From: Niabella sp. | Lineage (GTDB): Bacteria > Bacteroidota > Bacteroidia > Chitinophagales > Chitinophagaceae | NCBI RefSeq assembly: GCF_030150205.1 | Contig: NZ_JASLGT010000034.1 | Location: forward strand, 62,001 to 126,000 | Direction of reading: 5' to 3' | Length of the DNA: 64,000 bases | Shown: piece by piece, positions 16,974 through 25,366 of the stretch | Numbering within the stretch: position 1 is the first letter of the stretch | Layout of the letters: every line of letters begins with the position of its first letter | Position numbers and translations under genes: made by a program | The notes under the pieces: model-generated | The model's input: only the letters and a program-made list of their open reading frames with translations | The model's database searches: none | Told to the model about the DNA's origin: nothing

Positions 16974-18425
16974 TTATTGTCCCTGTGCCAGGCTGTATGC
17001 TTTTTTGCCATCCCATTCGTTGAGCAGTTCCAGTGAACAGATCTTAAAGTCGCCGCTCAGGCTCACATAAAGACCGATCACATCCTGCTGTGTCAGCGGA
17101 TGGTTATCGATGCTTTCAAAACGCACATTGTACTGGTTCACCAGGTTGGTATACACCGAGCCCGTAGGCCATACCTGCGTACCGCGGTTGCTTACGTTTA
17201 CAATATTGAATTTTACCCCGGCATGGCGCTGACATTTCTTGGCGATCACTTCAGGTAGTTCCGAACTTTCGATAAACATATCAACACCTGCGATTTTTTC
17301 CTGGCTGGTTTCTTTCGACTCCAGCATCACGTTTTTATCCAGGTGCAATACAGTACAGGAGCTGGCTACGTCCGCCAGGTCCGGCTTGGCGTTCTGCTCC
17401 GGCTTTTTGCCCAGGTTGGCAATAACCGCATCGGCAAACGCTGTGGTGTTTACCGAAGGAATGGATTTATCGCCAAAATCGCCAGTGTGCACGCCCTGTT
17501 CCAGTGTGTAAAGCAAGGCATTTTCGATCTGGCCCGCCTTTTCCAGTAATCCCAGATGGCGCAGCATCGCAATACCGCTTAATAACAATGCGGTTGGATT
17601 GGCGATATTTTTACCGGCAATATCCGGAGCGGTTCCGTGTACGGCCTCAAAAATGCAGATATGATCGCCAATATTTGCAGAAGGGGCAAAGCCCAATCCA
17701 CCCACCAGGCCGGCGCAAAGATCCGATACGATATCGCCCTGCAGGTTGGTCAGTACCACCACGTCAAAATTATTGGGTTGTACCACCAGCTTCATACAAA
17801 GATCATCCACGATCACATCATCGGCTTTCAGCTCAGGGTATTCTTTTGCTACTTCGTAAAAGCATTCAAGAAACAGACCATCCGTGATCTTCATGATATT
17901 GGCCTTATGCCCGCAAGTAATCCTGCGCGCATTTTTCTGACGGGCCATTTCAAAAGCATAGCGGATCACCTGCATACTCCCGGGCCGGGTAATGAAACGG
18001 CGGCTCAGGGCCACATCATGCGTCAGCATATGTTCAATACCGCCATAGGTATCTTCGATGTTTTCGCGTACAATTGTGATGTCAATCGGAATACCCGCCT
18101 TGCTGAAAACGGTATCTACACCATGCAGGGTCTGAAATACCCGTTTATTCGCATAAGTATTCCAGGTTTTGCGGGCGGTAACATTAATGCTTTTAACGCC
18201 TTTTCCTTTGGGGGTTTCCATCGGTCCTTTAAATAATATACCCAGCGCTTCGATGGTCTTTTTTGCGTCATCCGTCATCCCGTTATTAAAACCTTTGTCA
18301 AATACCCATTTGCCCATATCCACATAATCGTATTCCAGGGGTACATCAGCGGCTTTAAAAATTGTGATCACTGCGTCCATTATTTCCGGACCGATACCAT
18401 CGCCTTTTGCTACTGCAATTTTCAT
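16974..18425 (-). CDS. icd: Isocitrate dehydrogenase with C-terminal extension
   Basis: The enzyme oxidises isocitrate to 2-oxoglutarate in the TCA cycle. This 483-residue protein starts directly with the dehydrogenase fold (MKIAVAKGDGIGPEIM). It carries the substrate motif RENIEDTYGG, the metal-site region QGDIVSDLCAGLVGG and HGTAPDIAGKN. It is about 140 residues longer than the core; the extra C-terminal domain is typical of the Thermus/Rickettsia-like branch. Homologues are normally called NADP-dependent, but D268-I269 stand where NADP enzymes such as E. coli Icd have Lys-Tyr, which is the NAD-type pattern. Monocistronic, with a probable -7 element 142 bases upstream. Confidence 0.92.
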   Translation of the reverse strand: MKIAVAKGDGIGPEIMDAVITIFKAADVPLEYDYVDMGKWVFDKGFNNGMTDDAKKTIEALGILFKGPMETPKGKGVKSINVTARKTWNTYANKRVFQTLHGVDTVFSKAGIPIDITIVRENIEDTYGGIEHMLTHDVALSRRFITRPGSMQVIRYAFEMARQKNARRITCGHKANIMKITDGLFLECFYEVAKEYPELKADDVIVDDLCMKLVVQPNNFDVVVLTNLQGDIVSDLCAGLVGGLGFAPSANIGDHICIFEAVHGTAPDIAGKNIANPTALLLSGIAMLRHLGLLEKAGQIENALLYTLEQGVHTGDFGDKSIPSVNTTAFADAVIANLGKKPEQNAKPDLADVASSCTVLHLDKNVMLESKETSQEKIAGVDMFIESSELPEVIAKKCQRHAGVKFNIVNVSNRGTQVWPTGSVYTNLVNQYNVRFESIDNHPLTQQDVIGLYVSLSGDFKICSLELLNEWDGKKAYSLAQGQ

Positions 18426-18566
18426 GAAGAAATTTGATTTACTTTTTATGATTTGATGCTGGTTGAATTGACTACCTTGTTAAATATTATTGGGTTTCAG
18501 ACTATAATAATTTATTACCTAAAAAAATTAAATAGGTGAATCCATTTAACAAGCTCAATAATGCTG

Positions 18567-18574
18567 CAAAGGTA
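18567..18574 (-). promoter_or_regulatory. Candidate -7 element for icd
   Basis: TACCTTTG followed by CAGC on the minus strand fits TAnnTTTG. It would leave a leader of about 135 bases ahead of icd. The region also separates icd from the divergent apaG gene. Confidence 0.4.
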
Positions 18575-18642
18575 GGAGAATCTGCTTCCATAATAAATGG
18601 GAAGACCGTTAAAAAATGCTATATTTACCAAAACTCCCGTAA

Positions 18643-19029
18643 ATGAGCAGTTTAATTTCGGCAGGTATTCATGTAACTGTGGAAGTATTCTTTCAACCGG
18701 AATACAGCAATGCATTGCAGTCTGAATTTATGTTTGCTTATCGAATTACCCTGGAGAACTACAACCCGTTTTCCGTAAAATTATTGCGTCGCAGCTGGTA
18801 TATTTTCGATAGCAACGGCAGCTACCGCCAGGTGGAAGGAGAAGGCGTGGTGGGGGTGCAGCCGGTGCTGACGCCCGGGGAAACCTACCAGTATATGAGC
18901 GGGTGCAACCTGCGTTCGGAGATGGGAAAAATGAAGGGAAACTACGAGATGGAAAATCAAAACAGCCACCAGCTTTTTTCCGTAGAGATCCCTGAGTTTG
19001 AGATGATCGCTCCGTCAAAATTCAATTAA
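18643..19029 (+). CDS. apaG: ApaG-domain protein
   Basis: ApaG proteins are small (about 125 residues) immunoglobulin-like beta-sandwich proteins. They are often listed as Co2+/Mg2+ efflux protein, but their molecular role is unresolved. Here the 128-residue protein shows the usual FAYRITLENYNPFSVKLLRRSWYI, the Gly-rich GEGVVGVQPVLTPGE and YMSGCNLRSEMGKMKGNYEM segments. It is divergent from icd and followed at once by a hairpin with a T run. No regulatory site is evident apart from the AT-rich gap upstream. Confidence 0.93.
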   Translation: MSSLISAGIHVTVEVFFQPEYSNALQSEFMFAYRITLENYNPFSVKLLRRSWYIFDSNGSYRQVEGEGVVGVQPVLTPGETYQYMSGCNLRSEMGKMKGNYEMENQNSHQLFSVEIPEFEMIAPSKFN

Positions 19030-19050
19030 AAGTCCTTCGGGATTTTTTTT
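19028..19050 (+). terminator. Rho-independent terminator after apaG
   Basis: AAAAGTCC-TTCG-GGATTTTT with a UUCG-type tetraloop and a run of eight T, starting at the apaG stop codon. Confidence 0.85.
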
Positions 19051-19060
19051 GAAATAAATT

Positions 19061-19098
19061 GCTAAAAATATTAGCTATTTATAGCTAAAGATATTAGC
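19061..19098. promoter_or_regulatory. Two operator-like palindromes GCTAA-N5-TTAGC
   Basis: GCTAAAAATATTAGC (19061-19075) and GCTAAAGATATTAGC (19084-19098) are perfect five-base dyads with matching spacers, 23 bases centre to centre. The second abuts TAGCTTTG (19095-19102), a -7-type element for the next gene, whose ATG is at 19118. This is the geometry of a repressor site overlapping a promoter. Confidence 0.55.
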
Positions 19099-19117
19099 TT
19101 TGTGTAAAACTGTTTTT

Positions 19118-19726
19118 ATGCAAGCGATAGAATCTGTAAAAGCGGTGGCCGTTGCTGAATACCTGTTGTTGATTACACCCCATGAGGATCTTTTCAACCG
19201 GATCCGGCTGGAAAAGCAAGCTTTTTTTGAAAAGTACAAAGCCCCGGAAGCAGTCCGGGGAAAACCGCATCTTACACTGGTGCGGTTTACACAGTTTGAA
19301 GGAGCGGAAGAGCGGATCCGTCAGAAACTCCGGAACAAGGCGGCCGAATGGTTGCCTTTTTATGTGGAGCTGACCGGTTATGGAAGTTTTCCGTCACACA
19401 CGATTTATTTGAATGTGGCCACAAAAACCGGTATTCAAAGCCTGGTAAAAAGTATCCGGACGGATAGCCAGACGTTGATGAAGATGGACAAGGATAACAA
19501 GCCGCATTTTATCCTGGAACCGCATATCACCATTGCCCGGCGGTTAAAGCCCTGGCAATACGAAGCCGGGTGGCTGGAGTACCGGAATAAAAGTTTCAGC
19601 GGAAAATTTATGGTCAATGCGATGACACTTTTAAAAAGGGCCGATGAAAACACGCCCTATAAAACGGTAGAACGTTTTGTATTTGCCGGCCGGCCTTTGC
19701 TGCCAAAGCAGGGAGTGATGTTTTGA
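19118..19726 (+). CDS. 2H phosphoesterase / 2'-5' RNA ligase-like protein
   Basis: The protein has two Hx(T/S)x motifs, HLTL (about residue 51) and HITI (about 136), which define the 2H phosphoesterase fold (LigT-like). Such proteins hydrolyse cyclic phosphates or 2'-5' bonds in RNA or nucleotides; the substrate here is unknown. The ATG at 19118 (MQAIESVK) was chosen over a TTG at 19100, which lies within the putative -7 element. It is preceded by tandem palindromes that suggest tight control. Length (202 residues) is typical. Downstream lies a repeated palindromic element rather than a terminator. Confidence 0.82.
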   Translation: MQAIESVKAVAVAEYLLLITPHEDLFNRIRLEKQAFFEKYKAPEAVRGKPHLTLVRFTQFEGAEERIRQKLRNKAAEWLPFYVELTGYGSFPSHTIYLNVATKTGIQSLVKSIRTDSQTLMKMDKDNKPHFILEPHITIARRLKPWQYEAGWLEYRNKSFSGKFMVNAMTLLKRADENTPYKTVERFVFAGRPLLPKQGVMF

Positions 19727-19778
19727 ATTTGAGAATTTGAAAATTTGAAGATGTGTAAATGTGGAAATAGGCAATAGT

Positions 19779-19921
19779 GAATCAATGTCGTTTCCTTAAA
19801 GCCGCAGATGCGCAGATTTAGTATCGGCTTTAACGGCAGTAATGTCGCGGAAAAGCGCCGCAGGCGCAATCAGCGTATCTGCGGCAACCATAAAAATTGC
19901 TTGGGGAAACGGCATTGAATC
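19779..19921. repeat. Palindromic interspersed element, copy A (about 143 bp)
   Basis: The ends are imperfect inverted repeats (19779-19795 and 19905-19921, 15 of 17 matching, core CGTTTCC/GGAAACG). Inside, GCCGCAGATGCGCAGATT (19801-19818) pairs with AATCAGCGTATCTGCGGC (19868-19885), and GCGCC-GCA-GGCGC (19855-19867) forms a small central hairpin. A second copy in the same orientation lies at 25124-25264. The stretches on either side, 19727-19778 and 19922-20087, are low-complexity words of the kind TTTGAAAATTTGAAG. Confidence 0.85.
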
Positions 19922-20087
19922 GTGAATGGGGAACAGAGTGGTGGGCATAAAACGGAACCGAACCTGGAACCTTTATTGGAATTTAATACAGATAGATTCG
20001 TTGGTGAAAATGGGATTGCCCATCGAGGTAGAAACGGATCTAACCTTAAACTTGAAACGTTAGACCTCGAACAAAAAAAACGCTACC

Positions 20088-21197
20088 ATGGAAAAGAAAT
20101 TACAGCAGGATCATTTTAAAGTATCCGTTTCAAAAAAAGAAGAAGCGCAGCAGTATCTGCAGGGTCGGGGTGCGCAGATCAATACGCCCAACCGGTTCCT
20201 TAAAAATGAAAAGGTAAAGGAACATATCGAAGCGATCGACGATTGGGAAGAGGCGAATGTGCCTACGCAATACCTGGAACAGGAAGCCAAAACGATTGTG
20301 AATAAAGTGGAAAGCCCGGATGTGGGCATGGGCTATAGCATGAACGCCTACGCTGGCTGCGAACACGGCTGCATTTATTGTTATGCCCGTAATGTGCATG
20401 AATACTGGGGCTATAGTGCCGGGCTGGATTTTGAACGCAAAATCATAGTAAAGAAAAATGCGCCGCAGTTGCTGCGCAAACAACTGATGCATCCCAAGTG
20501 GGAGCCCATTCCGATTATGCTGAGCGGGAATACGGATTGCTATCAGCCAGCCGAAAAAAAATACCGGCTTACCCGCGGCCTGCTGGAAGTATGCAATGAA
20601 TTTAACCAACCGGTAGGGATCCTTACCAAAAATGCGGGCATCCTGCGGGATAAAGATGTATTGCAGGAAATGGCAAGGAAAAACATTGTTCGGGCAATGG
20701 TTTCCATTACATCGTTTAATGAAGACCTGCGCCGGGTAATGGAACCGCGCACAACGACTGCATTACAACGCTTAAAAGTGATCGAGGAGCTGAGTAATGC
20801 GGGGGTAACCATGGGCGTTATGATGGGCCCTATGATCCCCGGACTGAATGAGCACGAAATGCAGCGTATTATGAAGGCTGCTTCCGAACGGGGTGCCACA
20901 TTTACGGCCTATACCTTTATCCGGCTGAATGGCGCCATCAAATTCCTGTTTCATGACTGGCTGTACAAAAACTTTCCCGACCGGGCAGATAAGATCTGGC
21001 ACCTGATCGAACAAAGCCACAACGGAACCGTAAACGATTCCCGCTGGGGGCTCCGCATGCGCGGCGAAGGAAGTATTGCACAGATCGTGGCGCAGCAATA
21101 TGCCAAATACGGTAAGTTGTATCATATGAATGAGGGCGAAACAGGGATGGATCAGCGCGCCTTCCGTCGCCCCGGGCAACAGGGCACTTTATTTTAA
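20088..21197 (+). CDS. PA0069/Rv2578c-family radical SAM protein
   Basis: This 369-residue protein has the radical SAM cluster GCEHGCIYCYARNVHEYWG (residues about 87-105), followed by the family-typical LSGNTDCYQPAEKKYRLTRG. The barrel continues with VGILTKNAGILRDKD and VMMGPMIPGLNEHEM. It resembles spore photoproduct lyase-like proteins grouped as PA0069-family, whose substrates are not known. The start is the ATG of MEKKLQQDHFK; a frame before it is formed by low-complexity repeat. No partner gene is adjacent. RGxGAQxNxxNRF near the N-terminus is a further family trait, and the C-terminal DQRAFRRPGQQGTLF is also seen in relatives. Confidence 0.9.
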   Translation: MEKKLQQDHFKVSVSKKEEAQQYLQGRGAQINTPNRFLKNEKVKEHIEAIDDWEEANVPTQYLEQEAKTIVNKVESPDVGMGYSMNAYAGCEHGCIYCYARNVHEYWGYSAGLDFERKIIVKKNAPQLLRKQLMHPKWEPIPIMLSGNTDCYQPAEKKYRLTRGLLEVCNEFNQPVGILTKNAGILRDKDVLQEMARKNIVRAMVSITSFNEDLRRVMEPRTTTALQRLKVIEELSNAGVTMGVMMGPMIPGLNEHEMQRIMKAASERGATFTAYTFIRLNGAIKFLFHDWLYKNFPDRADKIWHLIEQSHNGTVNDSRWGLRMRGEGSIAQIVAQQYAKYGKLYHMNEGETGMDQRAFRRPGQQGTLF

Positions 21198-21511
21198 TGG
21201 TAGGCCTCCTTCGTCCTTGATCTGTTATCCGCAATTAACTACATCGTTGAAAGACCCAGGTTTATCTAAAGGGATGGCTGATAATAGAAAACTGTGACTG
21301 ATAACTGAAGACTGATCGCTAAAAACTGATCGCTCCATATGACTCAAATATTAAGCGCATCATATAGTTTTCCACATATTTCAGGGGGAGGTGGAAAATA
21401 TTTTTTATTTCCGACCGGACAGATTTGATAATTTTCTGAAAATTTTCCAATTGAAGAAGTTATGAGCGGGGGATCGCGGTGTGTTTCATAAACAGATAAA
21501 ACCAGATTCAT
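21198..21511. other. Intergenic: low-complexity words and AT-rich leader
   Basis: 21276-21336 contains repeated CTGATAACTGAAGACTGATC-like words. The rest up to the YkuK gene is AT-rich without a frame or hairpin that I can support. Confidence 0.5.
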
Positions 21512-22000
21512 ATGCACAATAAAACAAAACAATGGAGGAAACTGACCGGTGAACGCATTACTACTTATATCGAGGACGAACTGATGGGCGTCATCCAGCG
21601 TGAGCGCCAGGCGGGCAGCCAGCTAAAGGTATGCATTGGTACCGATAGCCAGGTGAAGGGGGCCGACACCGAATTTGCAACGGCCATCGTCTTTATCCGG
21701 AAAGGGCGCGGGGGCTTTATGTACCTGAATAATGAAACAACAAGGGAAAAAATGAGCATCCGTCAGCGCATGATGGTGGAAGTGGCGCGCAGTATTGAAG
21801 TGGCATATGCGCTCAGTGGTGTTTTTAATACCCACCAGGTAGACATGGAAGTGCATGTAGACATCAATACCGACCCGATGTATAAAAGCAACGATGCGCT
21901 CAAGGAAGCCATTGGTTATATTACCGGAATGGGATTTGCGTTTAAAGCCAAGCCTGAAGCGTTTGCAAGTTCCTGCTGCGCCAATAAGGTGGTACAGTAA
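21512..22000 (+). CDS. YkuK-family RNase H-like protein (DUF458)
   Basis: The protein (162 residues) shows the YkuK/DUF458 pattern. VCIGTDSQVKGADTEFATAIVF provides the first Asp of an RNase H-like fold. VDMEVHVDINTDPMYKSNDALKEAIGYITGMGF provides the second acidic cluster, and KPEAFASSCCANK is the conserved C-terminal stretch. Nuclease activity is inferred from the fold only; no function is established for the family. The ATG at 21512 is the first in frame and gives a normal length. It is convergent with the desaturase gene. Confidence 0.85.
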   Translation: MHNKTKQWRKLTGERITTYIEDELMGVIQRERQAGSQLKVCIGTDSQVKGADTEFATAIVFIRKGRGGFMYLNNETTREKMSIRQRMMVEVARSIEVAYALSGVFNTHQVDMEVHVDINTDPMYKSNDALKEAIGYITGMGFAFKAKPEAFASSCCANKVVQ

Positions 22001-22004
22001 CCGC

Positions 22005-22112
22005 TGTTCCAGGTTTAAAGTTCAACGTTTAACGTTAGATCCATGGAATACTCAATGTGCACTCCAATTTCCACATTTCCACATCTTCAAATTTTCAAAT
22101 TCAACCTGGAAC
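22005..22112. repeat. Low-complexity word tract between convergent genes
   Basis: It consists of GTTCAACGTTTAACGTTAGA-like and ATTTCCACATTTCCACATC / TTCAAATTTTCAAATTC words. TTCCAGGTT near its start and AACCTGGAA near its end form an inverted repeat, so the tract may act as a terminator for both genes. Confidence 0.6.
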
Positions 22113-23156
22113 CTAAACGATCTGCCGGGTGCGCTCTTTCATAAGCGCGATCGCCTGCTCCCGGGTCTCAAACATATTGTTGATATTTACCAGGTTATCT
22201 GCAAGCTTATTGTATCGTTTGGTCATCAGGTAAATAAAAATATGCAGGTAATGAATGCCATCAAACACAATGGCTTTACGCGCGGCAAAATCATCTTTCC
22301 GTTTCAGGAACTCACCCGGCATTTCCGTATAATGCAACCCCGGGCGCAGGTGGTGGATGATATGATAACCGTCGTTCCAGCAGGTTTGGTTATAGGCAGT
22401 GTTGATACAATTGATGGAATTGGTATAGAGGTTCTCCGGATCCGTGTGATCAATAAAGGAGTGCTGGGTCCAGTTGCCCAGCATCATCACAAAGCGGGCA
22501 AACAAAAGCGGAACAATAAATACCACTAACGTAGCTTTAAGGTTCACAAAACACATAAGGATACAAAATATCAAATAAGTGATCTCTCCAAAAGTGAGGC
22601 GTCTTGCAAGCTTGTTGCGGTTGCGTTTGGTGAGGTACTGAAAGGTATCTTTTACTCCCGTAAATATGAAGTTAAAAAAATAAGCAAAAAAACTTTGCAG
22701 GCTGTCCCGTTGATAGCACATCGTGCTGCTGTCATCGTGTTCGTTATTATTCTCTACATGGTGCATGCCCATATGATGACTGAAATAGCCTTCCGGTGCA
22801 TGCCCAAATAGCGGACAGAGGATCCAGGTAATGTAATTATGTGCTGCCTGCTGGAACTTAGGCTTGAACATTTTCCGGTGACAAAGACAATGGAACATCA
22901 GCCCGAACCGCCCCTTAAAATAAAGCTGGGCCATGTAAAAATAGGGAATAGCTACTGCCCACCAGATCCAACCGCTGAACAAGGGCGTAAAAAGCAAAAT
23001 GGCAGGGGGAACAACCATTAAATGGATGATCGTTAACAGCCGGATAAACGGGAGATCCCTTTTGTCATTCATCCTTTTCAGCCAAAAGCGCTCATAAGCG
23101 TTAAAAGATTCCCTCGACTGATATACTGGATCAGTCAGTTCCGACAACGTTTTCAT
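22113..23156 (-). CDS. Membrane fatty acid desaturase family protein
   Basis: The protein has the three His boxes of membrane di-iron desaturases: HCLCH, HHMGMHH and HIIHH, with an extra QHSFIDH. Hydrophobic segments lie about residues 43-85, 195-235 and between the second and third boxes. Such enzymes insert double bonds into acyl chains or act on related lipids using O2; the chain and position cannot be told. I chose the ATG at 23156 (MKTLSELTDP) because the longer frame adds 19 residues in a region likely to be leader. It is divergent from nadE with a short AT-rich gap. Confidence 0.87.
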   Translation of the reverse strand: MKTLSELTDPVYQSRESFNAYERFWLKRMNDKRDLPFIRLLTIIHLMVVPPAILLFTPLFSGWIWWAVAIPYFYMAQLYFKGRFGLMFHCLCHRKMFKPKFQQAAHNYITWILCPLFGHAPEGYFSHHMGMHHVENNNEHDDSSTMCYQRDSLQSFFAYFFNFIFTGVKDTFQYLTKRNRNKLARRLTFGEITYLIFCILMCFVNLKATLVVFIVPLLFARFVMMLGNWTQHSFIDHTDPENLYTNSINCINTAYNQTCWNDGYHIIHHLRPGLHYTEMPGEFLKRKDDFAARKAIVFDGIHYLHIFIYLMTKRYNKLADNLVNINNMFETREQAIALMKERTRQIV

Positions 23157-23282
23157 ACCTGGATTTTTAATTTTCAAAAAAAGCAGCAGGGCAATATAAG
23201 TAATCTTTTCCACCGGGGCGAAGCAAATTGTCTATAGAGAATGTTAAAGTATATTTAGCTTTATTCTTTGTTCTCATAAGGT

Positions 23283-23290
23283 TACATTTG
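23283..23290 (+). promoter_or_regulatory. Candidate -7 element for nadE
   Basis: TACATTTG fits TAnnTTTG and lies 21 bases before the ATG. The nearest TTTG upstream (23267-23270) is too close for a normal -33. Confidence 0.35.
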
Positions 23291-23311
23291 TAACTATTAA
23301 TCAGATATTCC

Positions 23312-25012
23312 ATGAGAATTGCTTTAGCGCAACAGAATTATCATATCGGGAATTTTGAAGTGAATACGGAAAAGATCATTGCGGCCATCCTGCAGGCAAA
23401 GGAGCAACAGGCGGATCTTGTGGTGTTTACAGAGTTATGTGTGTGCGGGTACCCTCCCCAGGATTTTCTTGAATTTGATGATTTCATTGCAGCTTGTGAT
23501 GCAGCGGTGCAAACGATTGCTACCCATACTAAGGGTATTGGTGTATTGATCGGGGCTCCCTGCCGCAATGAAAAAACGGAGGGGAAGGACCTGTTTAATG
23601 CGGCTTTCCTGCTGGAAGACGGGGCGGTTAAAGGAGTGGTACATAAAACCCTGCTGCCGAATTATGATATTTTTGATGAGTACCGGTATTTTGAACCGGC
23701 AGATCAATGGACCGTACTGGAATTCAGGGGAAAGAAACTGGCGGTTACCATCTGCGAGGATATCTGGAATATGGGAGATAACCCATTATACCGCATAACG
23801 CCGATGGATAAACTGATCGGGCAGGAGCCGGACCTGATGATCAATCTTTCCGCATCTCCTTATAATTATGCCCAGGATGTAGTGCGGAACAGTATTGTGA
23901 AGGCGCATACCCTCAAGTATGGAATCCCCATGATTTATTGCAATACCGTTGGTTCCCAGACGGAAGTTGTATTTGACGGAGGAAGCCTGGTTTACGACAA
24001 TGCGGGCAACAAAATAAAAGAATGCCGGTATTTTGAGGAAGATTTTTATGTAGTGGAACTGGATGCACTTTTCGCAAATTCATCGGTCGCCGCAGCGGAA
24101 ACGCCCATATTTTTTTCAGCATCAGCCGTGGGACTGGGCAAGAATACACTGCAATACCTGTCGGATGAAAAGAACATAGAAGAGATCTACCAGGCGCTGG
24201 TACTGGGCATCCGGGATTATTTTACCAAGATGGGCTTTACCAAAGCGATCCTTGGAGCATCCGGGGGGATCGATAGCGCGCTGGTACAGGCATTGGCGGT
24301 AGATGCGCTTGGAAAAGAAAATGTTTGGGCCATCTTAATGCCTTCACAATACTCTACCGGGCATTCGGTGGAAGATGCGGAACAACTCAGCCGCAACCTG
24401 GGCAATCCCTATCATATTTTTCCGATAAAGAATATTTATGATGCCTTTCTGAAAGAACTGGCACCTGTGTTTCAAGACCTGCCGTTTAGTGTAGCAGAGG
24501 AAAACATCCAGAGTCGCAGCCGCGGCAACCTGCTGATGGCATTGTCGAACAAATTCGGACATATTTTATTAAATACCTCCAATAAAAGTGAACTGGCAAC
24601 CGGTTATGGGACCTTATATGGCGATATGGCCGGAGGCATTGGTGTGCTGGGGGATGTATATAAAACGCAGGTATATGCCCTGGCGCGGTATATTAACCGG
24701 AATGGGGAGGTCATCCCCGAAAATATTATTACGAAGCCCCCTTCTGCAGAGCTGCGCCCGGGACAAAAGGACAGCGATAGCTTACCGGACTATGCAGACC
24801 TGGATACGATCCTGATGGAATATATTGAAGGCCGGAAAGGCCCGCGGGAGATTGCAGCAATGGGGTATGATGCGGCATTGGTTGACCGGATCCTGAAGAT
24901 GGTGAACCGGAACGAATATAAGCGGAAACAATTCTGTCCGATCATCCGGGTAAGCTATAAGGCTTTTGGACCGGGTAGAAGAATGCCGGTGGTAGGGAAA
25001 TATTTATCCTGA
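23312..25012 (+). CDS. nadE: Glutamine-dependent NAD+ synthetase
   Basis: This 566-residue enzyme amidates nicotinic acid adenine dinucleotide to NAD+ using glutamine. The N-terminal nitrilase-like glutaminase has its triad: Glu41 (VVFTELCVCGYPP), Lys112 (HKTLLPNYDIFDE) and Cys148 (VTICEDIW). The synthetase domain has the P-loop SGGIDS at 317-322 and the later KSELATGYGTLYGDMAGG. The C-terminus carries KPPSAELRPGQKDSDSLPDY, typical of the family. The two domains explain the length compared with NH3-dependent forms of about 270 residues. Monocistronic. Confidence 0.97.
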   Translation: MRIALAQQNYHIGNFEVNTEKIIAAILQAKEQQADLVVFTELCVCGYPPQDFLEFDDFIAACDAAVQTIATHTKGIGVLIGAPCRNEKTEGKDLFNAAFLLEDGAVKGVVHKTLLPNYDIFDEYRYFEPADQWTVLEFRGKKLAVTICEDIWNMGDNPLYRITPMDKLIGQEPDLMINLSASPYNYAQDVVRNSIVKAHTLKYGIPMIYCNTVGSQTEVVFDGGSLVYDNAGNKIKECRYFEEDFYVVELDALFANSSVAAAETPIFFSASAVGLGKNTLQYLSDEKNIEEIYQALVLGIRDYFTKMGFTKAILGASGGIDSALVQALAVDALGKENVWAILMPSQYSTGHSVEDAEQLSRNLGNPYHIFPIKNIYDAFLKELAPVFQDLPFSVAEENIQSRSRGNLLMALSNKFGHILLNTSNKSELATGYGTLYGDMAGGIGVLGDVYKTQVYALARYINRNGEVIPENIITKPPSAELRPGQKDSDSLPDYADLDTILMEYIEGRKGPREIAAMGYDAALVDRILKMVNRNEYKRKQFCPIIRVSYKAFGPGRRMPVVGKYLS

Positions 25013-25123
25013 ACAAAACCATTCATAGAAGCGATGCTTTAAAATCGACGATAGCATTCCGGCAGGTTATTTGCAGAAAGGAGGGGGAGTGAGGGGAATA
25101 GGCAATGGTGAATGGGCAATAGT

Positions 25124-25264
25124 GAATCAATGTCGTTGCCTTAAAGCCTCAGGTGCGCAGATTTGGTATCGGCTTTAACAGTGACAATGTCGCCGAAAAG
25201 CGCCGCAGGCGCAATCAGCGTATCTGCGGCAACCATTAAAATTGCTTAAGGAAACGGCATCAAA
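25124..25264. repeat. Palindromic interspersed element, copy B (about 141 bp)
   Basis: Same sequence and orientation as the element at 19779-19921, with scattered substitutions. The GCGCC-GCA-GGCGC centre and the ATCTGCGGC arm are intact; the left arm has decayed (GCCTCAGGTGCGCAGATT). The remainder of the 25013-25366 gap is word tract (GAATGGTGAATGGGCAATAG, then AATCTCGAATCTCAAATCTC), with no gene. Confidence 0.85.
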
Positions 25265-25366
25265 TGGTGAATAGGACGTAGGGAGAATACTAAGGACGGA
25301 GTGGATTGAATGCTAAAGGCTGAATGCTGATAGCTCAAATCTCGAATCTCAAATCTCAAAATAATT

